From a candidate division FCPU426 bacterium (lineage in GTDB: Bacteria > Oederibacteriota > Muellerivitia > Muellerivitales > DAHXKG01): 64,000 nucleotides of DNA. Positions 27,397-37,034 of the stretch are shown here, one piece after another. Each line of letters opens with the position of its first letter. The first letter of the stretch is position 1. The notes under the pieces were generated by a model. That model made no database searches. It saw only the letters and a list, made by a program, of their open reading frames with translations, and was not told where the DNA came from. The position numbers were made by a program, and so were the translations under genes. Location of the stretch: positions 220,075-284,074 of the forward strand of contig DAHXKG010000001.1 in the NCBI GenBank assembly GCA_027366525.1. The letters are read 5' to 3'.

Positions 27397-27698
27397 TTTT
27401 TATCCTTTTTAAAAGAATATGTATTCTATTTTTATAAATTAAAAACTAAAAATCAAGTTGTTTATATTAAGAAGATACTTGTCGCTGAGCCTGTCATGAT
27501 GCACAATCTATTGGTTGTTATTATGTCTCCATCGCATATATTTACTAGCCCTCTTAGAGCACTTTGACATGATCCACTGTTTTAAATTTTCAACCTAGCG
27601 TTGAGCGTATGATCGTTGAATTTCAAGTTCCCGATAGAATGTCGCTCATCCTTAACCCATGAATCCGACCTAACCTGAAACATAAATCTTTTTACATC
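27397..27698. other. Intergenic region, nothing recognised
   Basis: About 300 A/T-rich bases between the DinB gene and the RNA methyltransferase gene. No reading frame, repeat or stem-loop stood out. Confidence 0.5.
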
Positions 27699-28676
27699 TT
27701 AATTTTTTTCTAGAAACAATTTCACATTATCTACAGCTTTTGTTTTTTTCAATCGAGCGACAAAAAAACCTTCCCATTGATCATTCGGCAAAATTCGACG
27801 ACTTAAAGAAAGTGAAGCATCAAATTGTTGACCCTGAAATCTGGTTAATCCATATTGAGCTCTAGGAAAAAAAGTATTAATGGGTTCTAAGCAAATTTTC
27901 CCATCCCACATTGCAAGAATATCATTTAAAATCCCCTCATTTTCTTCTGGAGCAAATGTACACGTTGAGTAAACAAGAATGCCCCCCGGTTTCAAGGCTA
28001 ATACTGCAGAATTTAAAAGTTGCCGTTGAAGCTTCGCCATTTGTTGAATGACTTGGATATTCCAGTGTTGATACGTTGAATTATGGGACGCTAAAAATTT
28101 TCCCTCCGAACTACACGGAGCGTCCAACAAGACTTTATCAAACTGTTCGAAATAGTGTTGACCTAATCGTCGCCCATCACTTGGTTCTAAAAGTAAAATC
28201 GAGGTCGCATTTTGACGAATAATGTTAAACCGTAGTTTTTGCCATCGAATTTTGTCTTTTTCATTGGCAAAAATTCGAGCTTGATTTCTCGCAAGACTTG
28301 CCAACTGAGTAACTTTCCCACCCGGTGCTGCAGCTAATTCTAAAATGGTTTCTCCTGGTTGTGGATTTAATACTAAAGGAGGAATCATACTAGAAAGATT
28401 CTGCAAGTAAATTCTCCCATCCAAATAAATATTCGTTTTTTCCAAATCCCGTTGTTTTAATTTTTTAAGCACATATGCGTCTGAATACCATGGTACCGAT
28501 TGAACTCCAAAACCCAGGTCTTGAAGTTCTGAAATTACTGTTTGATCCGAATCAATTAATCGATTAATTCGAAAAGTAGTTTTTCGCACTTGAGTTAAAG
28601 ATTTTAAAAAATCATTCCAATATAATTTTGGAATAACCATTTGCATTCTAGATAAAAACAAATCTGGAATTCTCAT
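27699..28676 (-). CDS. RsmB/RsmF/NSUN-type RNA cytosine-C5 methyltransferase
   Basis: 325 residues. SAM-binding motif I is LELAAAPGGKVTQLA. Motif IV, with a catalytic Cys, is LLDAPCSSEGKF, and motif VI, with the nucleophile Cys, is VYSTCTFAPEENEGI. A short N-terminal domain (about residues 1-95) precedes the Rossmann core. It methylates cytosine in rRNA or tRNA; whether it is RsmF-like (16S C1407) or a tRNA enzyme cannot be said. An RsmB-type NusB domain is absent. Confidence 0.88.
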   Translation of the reverse strand: MRIPDLFLSRMQMVIPKLYWNDFLKSLTQVRKTTFRINRLIDSDQTVISELQDLGFGVQSVPWYSDAYVLKKLKQRDLEKTNIYLDGRIYLQNLSSMIPPLVLNPQPGETILELAAAPGGKVTQLASLARNQARIFANEKDKIRWQKLRFNIIRQNATSILLLEPSDGRRLGQHYFEQFDKVLLDAPCSSEGKFLASHNSTYQHWNIQVIQQMAKLQRQLLNSAVLALKPGGILVYSTCTFAPEENEGILNDILAMWDGKICLEPINTFFPRAQYGLTRFQGQQFDASLSLSRRILPNDQWEGFFVARLKKTKAVDNVKLFLEKN

Positions 28677-28943
28677 AGTTTAGCTTTCAAAAAAAGCAGC
28701 TTGTTTAAAGAGCGGTAAAGTATTATCACTGTTCGTTTATTTCGAGTTACATTGAATTTATTCTGCTAAGTTCAAAGCAAATTTTAAAAAGCCCAATGAG
28801 TCTCTGACGTGTATCTTTGAAATACTTGGGGCTGATAAACCCTGCACGCCCACTCAATTCCAATAAAATATTATTTTGTATTTTAACTCAGTAAAAATAT
28901 TTCAGCAATTTTACGTTTTGCAAAAAAATCACCCATTTACCAG

Positions 28944-29525
28944 TCAATAAATTTGGAAGTTAATGCGTAATTTCACAGATGCATTGATAGGAATGCTGTT
29001 ATCTGTAGCTGGAAGAAATTTCCACTCTTTTACTGTTTTTAACGCAATGGCATCTAATATTGCATTCCCACAAGAACTTAATAGTTGAGCAGATACCGTT
29101 CCATATTTGTCAATAAAAATTTGGATAATCACTGCTGTATTCATCACTCGATTTCTCAGATAATTTGGTATGACCGGATGGGGTGTATACAAAGCTACAG
29201 GTCCATGTGTTGGTCCCAAAGGAGAACCCGACCCTTGTTTATTCTGAGTTGTTTTTATAACAGGTTTAACTTTAGCGTGTGTAAGCGATTTGCTAATAGT
29301 ATCTTTTGAAACATGGTGCGCGGCACGTTCGCTTGGCAGTTGGATTAACTGGGCTTGAATCAGTGTGGCCTGTGGGAAAGTTTGTGACGGACTTGAAAAA
29401 ATAAACCCTCGAAGAATTCCAACACCAATTAAAATTAAAAGCTCAAAAGCAAATGCAATGCTCAAAGCTATTAGTATCTCTTTATATCCTGAATCGTATT
29501 TTTTTATCTCCGCTAAGGACCTCAT
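28944..29525 (-). CDS. tonB: TonB-family energy transducer
   Basis: 193 residues with one N-terminal membrane anchor (about 17-42), a Pro/Lys/Thr-rich linker and the C-terminal TonB domain, seen in AVIIQIFIDKYGTVSAQLL, AIALKTVKEWKFLPATDN and final beta strand KLRINFQIY. It transmits the proton-motive force to outer-membrane receptors. It overlaps exbD in an ATGA junction, giving an exbB-exbD-tonB operon. Confidence 0.9.
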   Translation of the reverse strand: MRSLAEIKKYDSGYKEILIALSIAFAFELLILIGVGILRGFIFSSPSQTFPQATLIQAQLIQLPSERAAHHVSKDTISKSLTHAKVKPVIKTTQNKQGSGSPLGPTHGPVALYTPHPVIPNYLRNRVMNTAVIIQIFIDKYGTVSAQLLSSCGNAILDAIALKTVKEWKFLPATDNSIPINASVKLRINFQIY

Positions 29526-29929
29526 GGCTTTTCGGTTTGAGAGGCTAATGCAAATTTGCGAATACCCACCGCTCGAGCCGCATTCATCGCATGAATAATC
29601 AATCCATAATTGGCATTTTTATCGGCATTAATGATAACCACACCCTGAGGATCTTGTCGCATTTTAATGAGCAATTCCGGACCAAGAGTTTTTAAAGTTA
29701 CGACTTTTCGATTAGCCCAAAGCTCTCCATTTTTTTGGATAGTTAAAATGACATCTTGCTGAATGGTTCCTGGTTGAGAAGTAGTTTTAGGAAGATTAAC
29801 TTTCATTCCATTGAATTTAGTCATCGCCAAAGAAGACAACATAAAATAAACCAAAAGAAAAAAAATCACATCGATCATATTCATGATTTCAATTCGAACT
29901 CGTTTAGTTGATCGTTGACGAATTTGCAT
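29522..29929 (-). CDS. exbD: ExbD/TolR biopolymer transport protein
   Basis: 135 residues: one transmembrane helix (about 14-34) with the functional Asp in NMIDVIFFLLVYFML, then a periplasmic domain including LTIQKNGELWANRKVV and VIINADKNANYG. It forms the proton channel with ExbB. Its ATG immediately follows the exbB stop and it overlaps tonB by four bases. Confidence 0.93.
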   Translation of the reverse strand: MQIRQRSTKRVRIEIMNMIDVIFFLLVYFMLSSLAMTKFNGMKVNLPKTTSQPGTIQQDVILTIQKNGELWANRKVVTLKTLGPELLIKMRQDPQGVVIINADKNANYGLIIHAMNAARAVGIRKFALASQTEKP

Positions 29930-30556
29930 TTATCTTTTATGCCTATCATTTGCTAAACGAACTTCAACGAGTCGCGAAGCAGAAGATTCCATTTCATAAA
30001 TAAAATTTTTAATTCGGGTATTTAAATAATTAAATGCAATTACACAAATAAGTGCAACAATTAGGCCTGTTGCCGTTGCAATCAGAGCAACTCCGATGTC
30101 CCCTGTAATTGTTGCGCCTTTATCAACACCATGCATCGAAAGCACCTTAAAGGCCGACATCATTCCCATAATCGTTCCTAGTAATCCCATCATGGGAGCA
30201 ACTGTAATGATGGTATCTAAAACATGTAACCATTTTTCCAATGAAGGCATCCAACTCTCCCCCTCATTTTTCATTGCCAATTCCATTTCCTCGATGGGAT
30301 TTTTCAAATGTGCAATTCCCGAAGCTAAAACAGAAGCTACTGGAGTTGAGATTTTACGGCATTCTTCTAATGATGCTTCCGTATGTCCTTTTTGAACTTG
30401 CTCCAATATATTAAAAACAAAAGATTTAGGAGTGTAATATTTTTTATTATAGATATATAATCGCTCGAAAATAATAGCCAACCCCACCACGGAAGTGATC
30501 AATAATGGAATCATCATGATTCCGCCTTTAAAAATCAAATCCAGACCATTTAACAT
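29930..30556 (-). CDS. exbB: ExbB/TolQ proton channel subunit
   Basis: 208 residues, three transmembrane helices with the long cytoplasmic loop between TM1 and TM2. The conserved block LDTIITVAPMMGLLGTIMGMM and TATGLIVALICVIAFNYL are MotA/TolQ/ExbB signatures. It energises TonB; the paired tonB gene points to Ton rather than Tol function. Confidence 0.93.
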   Translation of the reverse strand: MLNGLDLIFKGGIMMIPLLITSVVGLAIIFERLYIYNKKYYTPKSFVFNILEQVQKGHTEASLEECRKISTPVASVLASGIAHLKNPIEEMELAMKNEGESWMPSLEKWLHVLDTIITVAPMMGLLGTIMGMMSAFKVLSMHGVDKGATITGDIGVALIATATGLIVALICVIAFNYLNTRIKNFIYEMESSASRLVEVRLANDRHKR

Positions 30557-30869
30557 AATTTTCCTTTTTAAAATATTAAGAATTTATTTCTAAAAAAATT
30601 TAAAATCATTAATTCGGTTCATTGTCTATTTTTAATAATATACGGCGATATAAATCAAAAATTAGTTGCACTATATCGTGATTTTTTTGAATTGTTATAA
30701 TAAGCATCCTATCTTTGATAGTTCACAAACACAATTAAATTTTGAAGTTACACTTCTGCATTCAGCAATCATAACAAGACAAATGTGCTATAATGCGTTA
30801 AAGTTTTAAATTGCACTGTTGAATAATTGGTGAGGCATCTAAAAAACATCTTTAACTAAAAGAAAAGTT
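30557..30869. other. Intergenic divergent promoter region
   Basis: 313 bases between exbB (minus) and the DUF4139 gene (plus). It contains two TATAAT sequences on the plus strand, the better one annotated separately. No coding potential was seen. Confidence 0.5.
30786..30794 (+). promoter_or_regulatory. Extended -10 element for the DUF4139 gene
   Basis: TGCTATAAT, a consensus extended -10, lies about 75 bases before the ATG at 30870. No strong -35 is visible, as is usual for extended -10 promoters. Confidence 0.55.
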
Positions 30870-32270
30870 ATGTGTCCTATGCAATCATCCGGAAACAATT
30901 TTCAAAAATTAACTATTTTTTTTTATTCATTTATTCTTTTAATTGCCCTTCCCGGATTGTGTTTTTCAAATGCACTTTCCTCCACGGTAGTAATGGAAGA
31001 TAATAATATCGCTTGTGTCACTCGACGAATTCCAATTACACTCAAATTCGGTTTGCAACCATTTCAATTGAAATCGATTCCCCTTGAAATTCTTCCTACA
31101 AGCATTCTAATTTGGCCCCCCCCAAATACATCCATCCAATCTCAACAAATTCATATTCAAAAAGCGATAACTTCTCAAATGCTTGCTCAAATATTCATCC
31201 ATTCGAATATTTCTATTTTAAAAAACTCAAAACTTTTTTCTGGACAATTGATTGGTCATCATCAAGAAACTTGGATTTTAAATCAACCGGATGGGAAAAT
31301 ATCTGCCGTGATTTCACCTTCTGAAATACAATTTTCAAAAAAAGCTTTGTTGCTTTTTAAACCCTCTTTCCTAAAATTTAAACTATTTTGTTCACATCCC
31401 CAAAAAGCGATTCTTCGAATTATTTATCTTACCCATGGACTTTCTTGGAAGACGCATTATTTTTTTCTGATTTCCCATCACCGAAAATCTGGACACCTAT
31501 TAGGATTTTTCGATATTCATAATGGAACGGGGATGAACTTAGACCATTGCACATTTGATGTCTTATCGGGAATTATTCATCAATTGAAAGCCCCTTTGCT
31601 CTTTTCACCTGAGATTCACCTAGCTTCAACAAACATGAGACCTATAAACCATCCTCAAAAAATAGGCGAAAACACATTATATACTTTACCACTGCATTCC
31701 ATTCAAAATCTAGAAACCAAACAAGTGGTTTTTTTAAAGTCGACGGCAATACCAATTCACTGGATATACCAATACCGCCCTTCACTGGTTGCGTATGGAT
31801 CGCGCTTTTATCCTACGCATTTAAGAGTCATTTTAAGATTTCGGAACCCCGCCTTCTTAAACATGCATCTACCTCTACCCTCCGGGAAAATCACTGTTTA
31901 TCAAATGAATTCTGAACAACAAACAACCTTTTTAAGCGAAAATCATCTTCCCGTGGTTCCACCCAGAAATATGATTCAACTTAACCTTGGGCGTTCTTCT
32001 TATGTAACAGGACTTCAAAAACAGGTTAACCAAACACATCCTTCGCCCAAAATCATGATTGAATCATTCCGTGTATTTCTTAAAAATCATCAGAAATTTC
32101 CCATTCATGTTCAAGTTTTGGAGCATTTTTTAAATTATCAAAATTGGGAGATCCTTCACTGTTCTCTACCATATCAAAAAGAAAATGCACATACGGTATT
32201 ATTCAAGGTTCCCGTTTCCGCTCACGGTCAATCGACGTTCACTTACCAAGTTCGCTATTGGCAAAATTAA
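30870..32270 (+). CDS. Secreted DUF4139-domain protein
   Basis: 466 residues with a hydrophobic signal ending LPGLCFSNA. From about residue 180 it follows the DUF4139 pattern: ILRIIYLTHGLSWKTHYFFL, LGFFDIHNGTGMNLDHCTFD and VLSGIIHQL, with later strands IHWIYQY and a C-terminal VSAHGQSTFTYQVRY. The family is widespread, extracytoplasmic and uncharacterised. The 3' end overlaps the convergent bluB gene by four bases. Confidence 0.78.
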   Translation: MCPMQSSGNNFQKLTIFFYSFILLIALPGLCFSNALSSTVVMEDNNIACVTRRIPITLKFGLQPFQLKSIPLEILPTSILIWPPPNTSIQSQQIHIQKAITSQMLAQIFIHSNISILKNSKLFSGQLIGHHQETWILNQPDGKISAVISPSEIQFSKKALLLFKPSFLKFKLFCSHPQKAILRIIYLTHGLSWKTHYFFLISHHRKSGHLLGFFDIHNGTGMNLDHCTFDVLSGIIHQLKAPLLFSPEIHLASTNMRPINHPQKIGENTLYTLPLHSIQNLETKQVVFLKSTAIPIHWIYQYRPSLVAYGSRFYPTHLRVILRFRNPAFLNMHLPLPSGKITVYQMNSEQQTTFLSENHLPVVPPRNMIQLNLGRSSYVTGLQKQVNQTHPSPKIMIESFRVFLKNHQKFPIHVQVLEHFLNYQNWEILHCSLPYQKENAHTVLFKVPVSAHGQSTFTYQVRYWQN

Positions 32271-32959
32271 ATTTCCAAAGATGTTTTTCTGTTCCATTGC
32301 TCATCAAAAACAAGAGATTTTAAATTCATTCGTTGTTTCCAACCCACTTCCTCTAAAAGTGGTTTCTCACGAAACTCCTTGGGGTATCCTAAACAAAGAT
32401 AGGCCACTAATTGAACTCCATCTGGTAATTTAAGAATTTCTTCTGTCACTTTTCGATTAATAATACTCACCCATCCAATGCCAATACCTTCGGCTCTAGC
32501 TACCAACCACATATTTTGGATTGCCAAACAAGTACTATAGAGATCTGTTTCGGGCATCGGTGCATTTCCTAATATAAATGGTCTATCACGACGATGGTCA
32601 CAAGTAACTGCAATATTCAATGGTGTTTCTAAAATTCCTTCCAATTTAAGTTTCGAGTAAATAGTTTTTCGATCTTGCTCAGAAATTCTTGTTAATTCCG
32701 TTTGATTGATTTTTTCAAATTGATCTTTTATTTTTTTTCTCGTTCTTGCTGACCGAATCAAAATAAAATTCCAGGGTTGCATAAACCCAACCGACGGAGC
32801 GGCATGCCCCATTTTTAAAATGTGGATCAAAATTCGATTTGGAATGGGTTTAGATAAAAAGTGGCGAATGTCGCGTCTGCTTTGAATAATCCATTGCAGT
32901 GATGTTCGAGCTGATTTTGAAAATTTCTTTAAAATTTTCTTTCTTTTATTAATATTCAT
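32267..32959 (-). CDS. bluB: 5,6-dimethylbenzimidazole synthase BluB
   Basis: 230 residues of the nitroreductase fold. BluB-specific motifs: SRRDIRHFLSKPIP, HAAPSVGFMQPWNFILI, GNAPMPETDLYSTCLAIQNM, ARAEGIGIGWVSI and YLCLGYPKEFREKPLLEEVGW. It cleaves reduced FMN with oxygen to make the lower ligand of cobalamin, so the cell builds B12-type cobamides under oxic conditions. The cobalamin-dependent MetH at 55482-58958 is a user of the product. The first 20 residues are a basic extension. Confidence 0.92.
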   Translation of the reverse strand: MNINKRKKILKKFSKSARTSLQWIIQSRRDIRHFLSKPIPNRILIHILKMGHAAPSVGFMQPWNFILIRSARTRKKIKDQFEKINQTELTRISEQDRKTIYSKLKLEGILETPLNIAVTCDHRRDRPFILGNAPMPETDLYSTCLAIQNMWLVARAEGIGIGWVSIINRKVTEEILKLPDGVQLVAYLCLGYPKEFREKPLLEEVGWKQRMNLKSLVFDEQWNRKTSLEI

Positions 32960-33007
32960 AGGTATCCTTAACTTATTTTATTCTATTAAAATCTTTTTGA
33001 ATCATCC

Positions 33008-34375
33008 ATGAAACGATCTTCAATCCAATCTAGCTTAGTTCAATCTCATCAAACCTCAGCCTCCTACAAACCCTATGCGGTGTTTCAGCAATCTCCCTCT
33101 TACTCTTGGTTTACCCTTGGAAACTTATTCTATAATCTTGGTCAACAAATGTTGAGCGTCGCGGTAGGATGGCAAGTATTTGAACAAACACATTCATTGC
33201 TAAATTTAGGCTTCATCGGTCTCGCCTTATGGCTACCAGTGGTTCTCTTTACCATCCCTTCGGGATATCTAGCTGATCATTATTCAAGAAAAAAAATTGT
33301 GCTTGTATCTCAATTGATTCTTATGTTTTGCTCTTTAGGTCTCCTATTTATGACCAGTTATCCCTTTTATTTTATTCCAAGGATGCCATGGATTGCCTCT
33401 AAAAATAATCCATCAAGTACATTTCCAATAAATTGGTTCTATTTAATTCTTTTTTTAAATGGGAGTGCTCAAGCCTTTAATGATACTTCTAAACAATCAT
33501 TATTTCCTGAGCTTGTCACACCCCAACTGCTCAATAGCGCCATAACTTGGAATAGTAGCATTTTTCAATTGTCTTCGGTGATTGGGCCAGCTTTAGGTGG
33601 TTTTCTAATAACTATATTCGGATGTACTGGTGTTTATTGGATAACCAGTTGCTGTTCATTAATTTTTATTATTTGTTTATTCTGTGTCCGTCACAATCAC
33701 ACACCTACGATATCACCCGTATTCCAATTTCAAAATTTATGGTCTGGTATTCGCTTTATTAAGAAAGAAAAAATTATCTTAGCGACTATTACCTTGGATT
33801 TATTTGCCGTTTTATTTGGAGGGGCTATAGCGCTATTACCGGCCTTTGCCCAAAAAGTGCTTCACTGCGGCGCTATTGGATTAGGTTGGTTGCGTGCTGC
33901 TCCCGCGATTGGAGCTTGTCTCATGTCGATTATCTTAACTCACCTTCCACCATTAAAAAAAGCTGGACCATTATTAATTTTTTCTGTTATTGGATTTGGC
34001 ATCGCTACTATAATTTTCGGATTTTCGCATTTTTTCATACTTTCATTTCTCATGCTTTTATTCACTGGCATTTTAGATAATATCAGTGTTGTCATTCGTG
34101 CAACACTGATTCAAATTCTCACACCCAATACCATGCGAGGACGCGTAACGTCCATTAGTTATATTTTTATTCATTCGTCAAATGATCTCGGAGGATTTGA
34201 ATCAGGTCTTGCTGCTTTTCTGTTCGGTCTTCAATTTTCTGTAGTCTTAGGTGGTATTGGCTGTGTCCTAGCCGTGCTTGTTGCCGCTTGGATTTGGCCT
34301 GAAATTTGGAAATTAAATTCGCTTCACCAAGCTCATTTAAAAGAAAGCCCTCCTCCTACTTTTGCAAAAATTTGA
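33008..34375 (+). CDS. MFS exporter (EntS/MFS_3-like)
   Basis: 455 residues with about twelve transmembrane helices. Loop 2-3 has the motif A-like IPSGYLADHYSRKKIVLV. The N-terminal pattern NLFYNLGQQMLSVAVGWQVF and helix 5 NSSIFQLSSVIGPALGGFLI fit the MFS_3/EntS branch, often siderophore or drug exporters. Substrate is unknown. The 3' end overlaps the convergent nucleotidyltransferase fusion gene by 20 bases. Confidence 0.82.
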   Translation: MKRSSIQSSLVQSHQTSASYKPYAVFQQSPSYSWFTLGNLFYNLGQQMLSVAVGWQVFEQTHSLLNLGFIGLALWLPVVLFTIPSGYLADHYSRKKIVLVSQLILMFCSLGLLFMTSYPFYFIPRMPWIASKNNPSSTFPINWFYLILFLNGSAQAFNDTSKQSLFPELVTPQLLNSAITWNSSIFQLSSVIGPALGGFLITIFGCTGVYWITSCCSLIFIICLFCVRHNHTPTISPVFQFQNLWSGIRFIKKEKIILATITLDLFAVLFGGAIALLPAFAQKVLHCGAIGLGWLRAAPAIGACLMSIILTHLPPLKKAGPLLIFSVIGFGIATIIFGFSHFFILSFLMLLFTGILDNISVVIRATLIQILTPNTMRGRVTSISYIFIHSSNDLGGFESGLAAFLFGLQFSVVLGGIGCVLAVLVAAWIWPEIWKLNSLHQAHLKESPPPTFAKI

Positions 34376-36866
34376 TTTTATTGACATATGTTGAAATTAA
34401 TTCTTCTGCCTCTTTGCGATTATCAGACGTGGCCGTAATATGAAACAATGCTTTATCGCTATCTGGAAGGATCATTAATACACTCTTGTTTTTCTTGAGT
34501 TTGATTCCATCTATCAAATCTCGAGACTGGCCTACCGTATCTTCAATCAAACATCGCATAATCGTTCCTTTCATTTCCCAGGAACATGGAACATCTTGTG
34601 TCATTTGGATTCTTTTAGGCAAATGGTCTATAAAAGAAGAAAGTGGCTGCTTTGAAACTGATAAAATTTCCATCACTTTAGCCGTCGACATCATTGCATC
34701 CATAAATGGAGCAAACTGAGGAAAAATACATCCTCCACTTGGATCTCCAACAAAAGACACCTTTGGACGTGTTGCTGACTCCATTAATGAATAATAGTTT
34801 GTTCGAATCCATTCAATTTTTCCATGATGTTTAAGTGCCAATTCTTCTAGGATTTCAGGACTATTTACAGGAACCATAACTATCCAATCCGGTAACGTTT
34901 TGAAAAAAAACGAACAAAAGAATGCTTGAAGTTCTTCTCCTAAAAGAACATGACCTTTTTCATCTACTATAAAAATTTTCTCAGCACCAGCATCAAACAG
35001 AACACCAAAATCGGCTTTTAACGTAGGTACAATGCCTGAAAGTTGTTGAAGTGATCGTTGAAAAGCCTCCGGGGTTTTAGTCAACTGTGTTGCATCTAAA
35101 TAAGCATTTAATGCGATGACTTCGCATCCTAACCCTCCCAACAACGATGGGAAAATGGGGGAAGCGGAGGAAAAAGCATAATCAATCACAACCTTGGGTT
35201 TATACTCAAGAATGGCAGGAACATTAATACTATTTAAAAACCCTTCGCGATAATATTCCAATACGCGATGTGGATAAATTAAATCTCCTGTTTCTTCCAT
35301 TTGAGCTCTTCGAAAATCTTCTCGATAAAATAAATTTTCAATGCCTTTTTCCTTCCCAGATGACAATGCCATTCCATTGGAATCAAAAAATTTCATATCA
35401 ACATTTTTAGAATCAAAGGAACTTTTTTGTGTATAAAGCCCTCCTACGGCCCCTAATCGTGGAACAACGTATCGTGCTACTGAAACCGGTATTTCTCTCA
35501 AATCATAAACATTGACGCCCGCGGAAAGAATTCCTGACATCATTGCTCGATTAATTAATCGACTCGTTTTATGAATATCTCTGCTGGTTACAACAGCTGA
35601 ATTCCGAGGCAACGAAGCACCGTATGCTGCTCCTAATTTACTGGCAAATTCCGGTGTCATATCAATGCCGGCAACACCACTCACTCCATACTGTCCAAAT
35701 AAAGAGCGGGACCATTTATCACCCCATACCAAGGATGTTGAAAGATGGGAACCATCTTCCAATGTTTTATTCGGCCAAACCTTAACACCCGCTTTCAAAA
35801 CAACGTCTTTCCCAATCGTACAATTATCTGAAATAATAACGCCTTCAAAAATATTAGCTTTTTCTAAAACGCGTGTTCCTGTGGCAATGACACATTCTCG
35901 AGCTTGAACTCCAGCTCCAATAGATACTTTTGACCATAAAATAGTATTGATCAACGAAGCCCCTTCCTCAACACAACAATCATCTCCTAACACAGAATTT
36001 ACTAATCTTACATTTTTACCGATTTTGACATTTTTCCCCATTACGACTGTTCCTGAAAGTTGAGCAGTCGAATCTATTCCGGCATTTTCACCCATCCAGA
36101 TTTCACGGCCGATCTTATTTAATCGCAATCCAGGAATAGCAATATCTACTTTTCCACTGAAAATATCTTGATGTGATAATCGATACTGTTCCAATGTACC
36201 AATATCACGCCAATAGCCTTGAGCCACATACCCATATATGGGCATCTTTTGCTTCAGCATCAGTGGAAACAAATCTTTAGAAAAATCAAATTCTGTTTTA
36301 GCGGGAATAATATCCATAACTTCCGGTTCTAAAATATAAATACCGGTGTTGACCGTATCAGAAAACACTTCACCCCAAGTGGGCTTTTCCAGAAATTTTT
36401 CGATACGCCCCTGAGCATCCGTAATCACCACACCAAACGCCAGTGGATTTTCGACTCGCGTTAAGATCATGGTAGCCAATGCATGATGTTCTTGATGAAA
36501 TTGGATGGCCGCTGTCAAATCAAAATCGGTTAAAACATCTCCGGAAATTACAAGAATTCTTTCTCCTTGAATCATGGACTGACAATTTTTAACAGAACCC
36601 GCCGTGCCCAAATCACTTTCGGCAGCTTGATATTGCATCGAAATATTCCATGGACTTCCATCCCGAAAATACTCCGTAATGGATTCTGGTTGATAAAAAA
36701 CCACACTAACCATTTGATGAATTTGATGTCGTTTCAAAAGATCAACAATAATTTCCATCATGGGCCGATTCACCATTAAAACCATGGGCTTTGGCACATT
36801 GATCGTCAAAGGTCTCATGCGAGTTCCAAATCCCCCTGCCATAATGACCGCTCTCATTGATTCCAC
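34356..36866 (-). CDS. Sugar-1-phosphate nucleotidyltransferase / phosphomannomutase-like fusion
   Basis: 836 residues. Residues 1-235 are a nucleotidyltransferase with MAGGFGTRMRPLTINVPKPM (the GTR and Lys active-site signature). About 250-360 is a left-handed beta-helix with hexapeptide repeats (GTVVMGKNVKIGKNV). About 375-830 is a phosphohexomutase domain. In that last domain the usual TASHNP catalytic-Ser loop is TQKSSFDSKNVDMKFFD, and the DGDxDR metal loop is FDAGAEKIFIVD, so mutase activity is doubtful; this degeneration is shared by fused homologues I know. Likely a GDP-mannose or dTDP/UDP-sugar producing enzyme. Confidence 0.88.
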   Translation of the reverse strand: MESMRAVIMAGGFGTRMRPLTINVPKPMVLMVNRPMMEIIVDLLKRHQIHQMVSVVFYQPESITEYFRDGSPWNISMQYQAAESDLGTAGSVKNCQSMIQGERILVISGDVLTDFDLTAAIQFHQEHHALATMILTRVENPLAFGVVITDAQGRIEKFLEKPTWGEVFSDTVNTGIYILEPEVMDIIPAKTEFDFSKDLFPLMLKQKMPIYGYVAQGYWRDIGTLEQYRLSHQDIFSGKVDIAIPGLRLNKIGREIWMGENAGIDSTAQLSGTVVMGKNVKIGKNVRLVNSVLGDDCCVEEGASLINTILWSKVSIGAGVQARECVIATGTRVLEKANIFEGVIISDNCTIGKDVVLKAGVKVWPNKTLEDGSHLSTSLVWGDKWSRSLFGQYGVSGVAGIDMTPEFASKLGAAYGASLPRNSAVVTSRDIHKTSRLINRAMMSGILSAGVNVYDLREIPVSVARYVVPRLGAVGGLYTQKSSFDSKNVDMKFFDSNGMALSSGKEKGIENLFYREDFRRAQMEETGDLIYPHRVLEYYREGFLNSINVPAILEYKPKVVIDYAFSSASPIFPSLLGGLGCEVIALNAYLDATQLTKTPEAFQRSLQQLSGIVPTLKADFGVLFDAGAEKIFIVDEKGHVLLGEELQAFFCSFFFKTLPDWIVMVPVNSPEILEELALKHHGKIEWIRTNYYSLMESATRPKVSFVGDPSGGCIFPQFAPFMDAMMSTAKVMEILSVSKQPLSSFIDHLPKRIQMTQDVPCSWEMKGTIMRCLIEDTVGQSRDLIDGIKLKKNKSVLMILPDSDKALFHITATSDNRKEAEELISTYVNKIKFLQK

Positions 36867-37034
36867 CTCTTTAAAAAGCTATATTAATTATTTTAGAGTT
36901 TCTTGCTTCGTTTTAAAATAAATTAATTGTAAAATTTCCAAGCTAATACCCAATTATATAGTAGTTATGTTATAAACATTAAGACGACACCATATATATA
37001 AGCCGCTTTATAAAAAACAAGGAGCCTCATCCGT

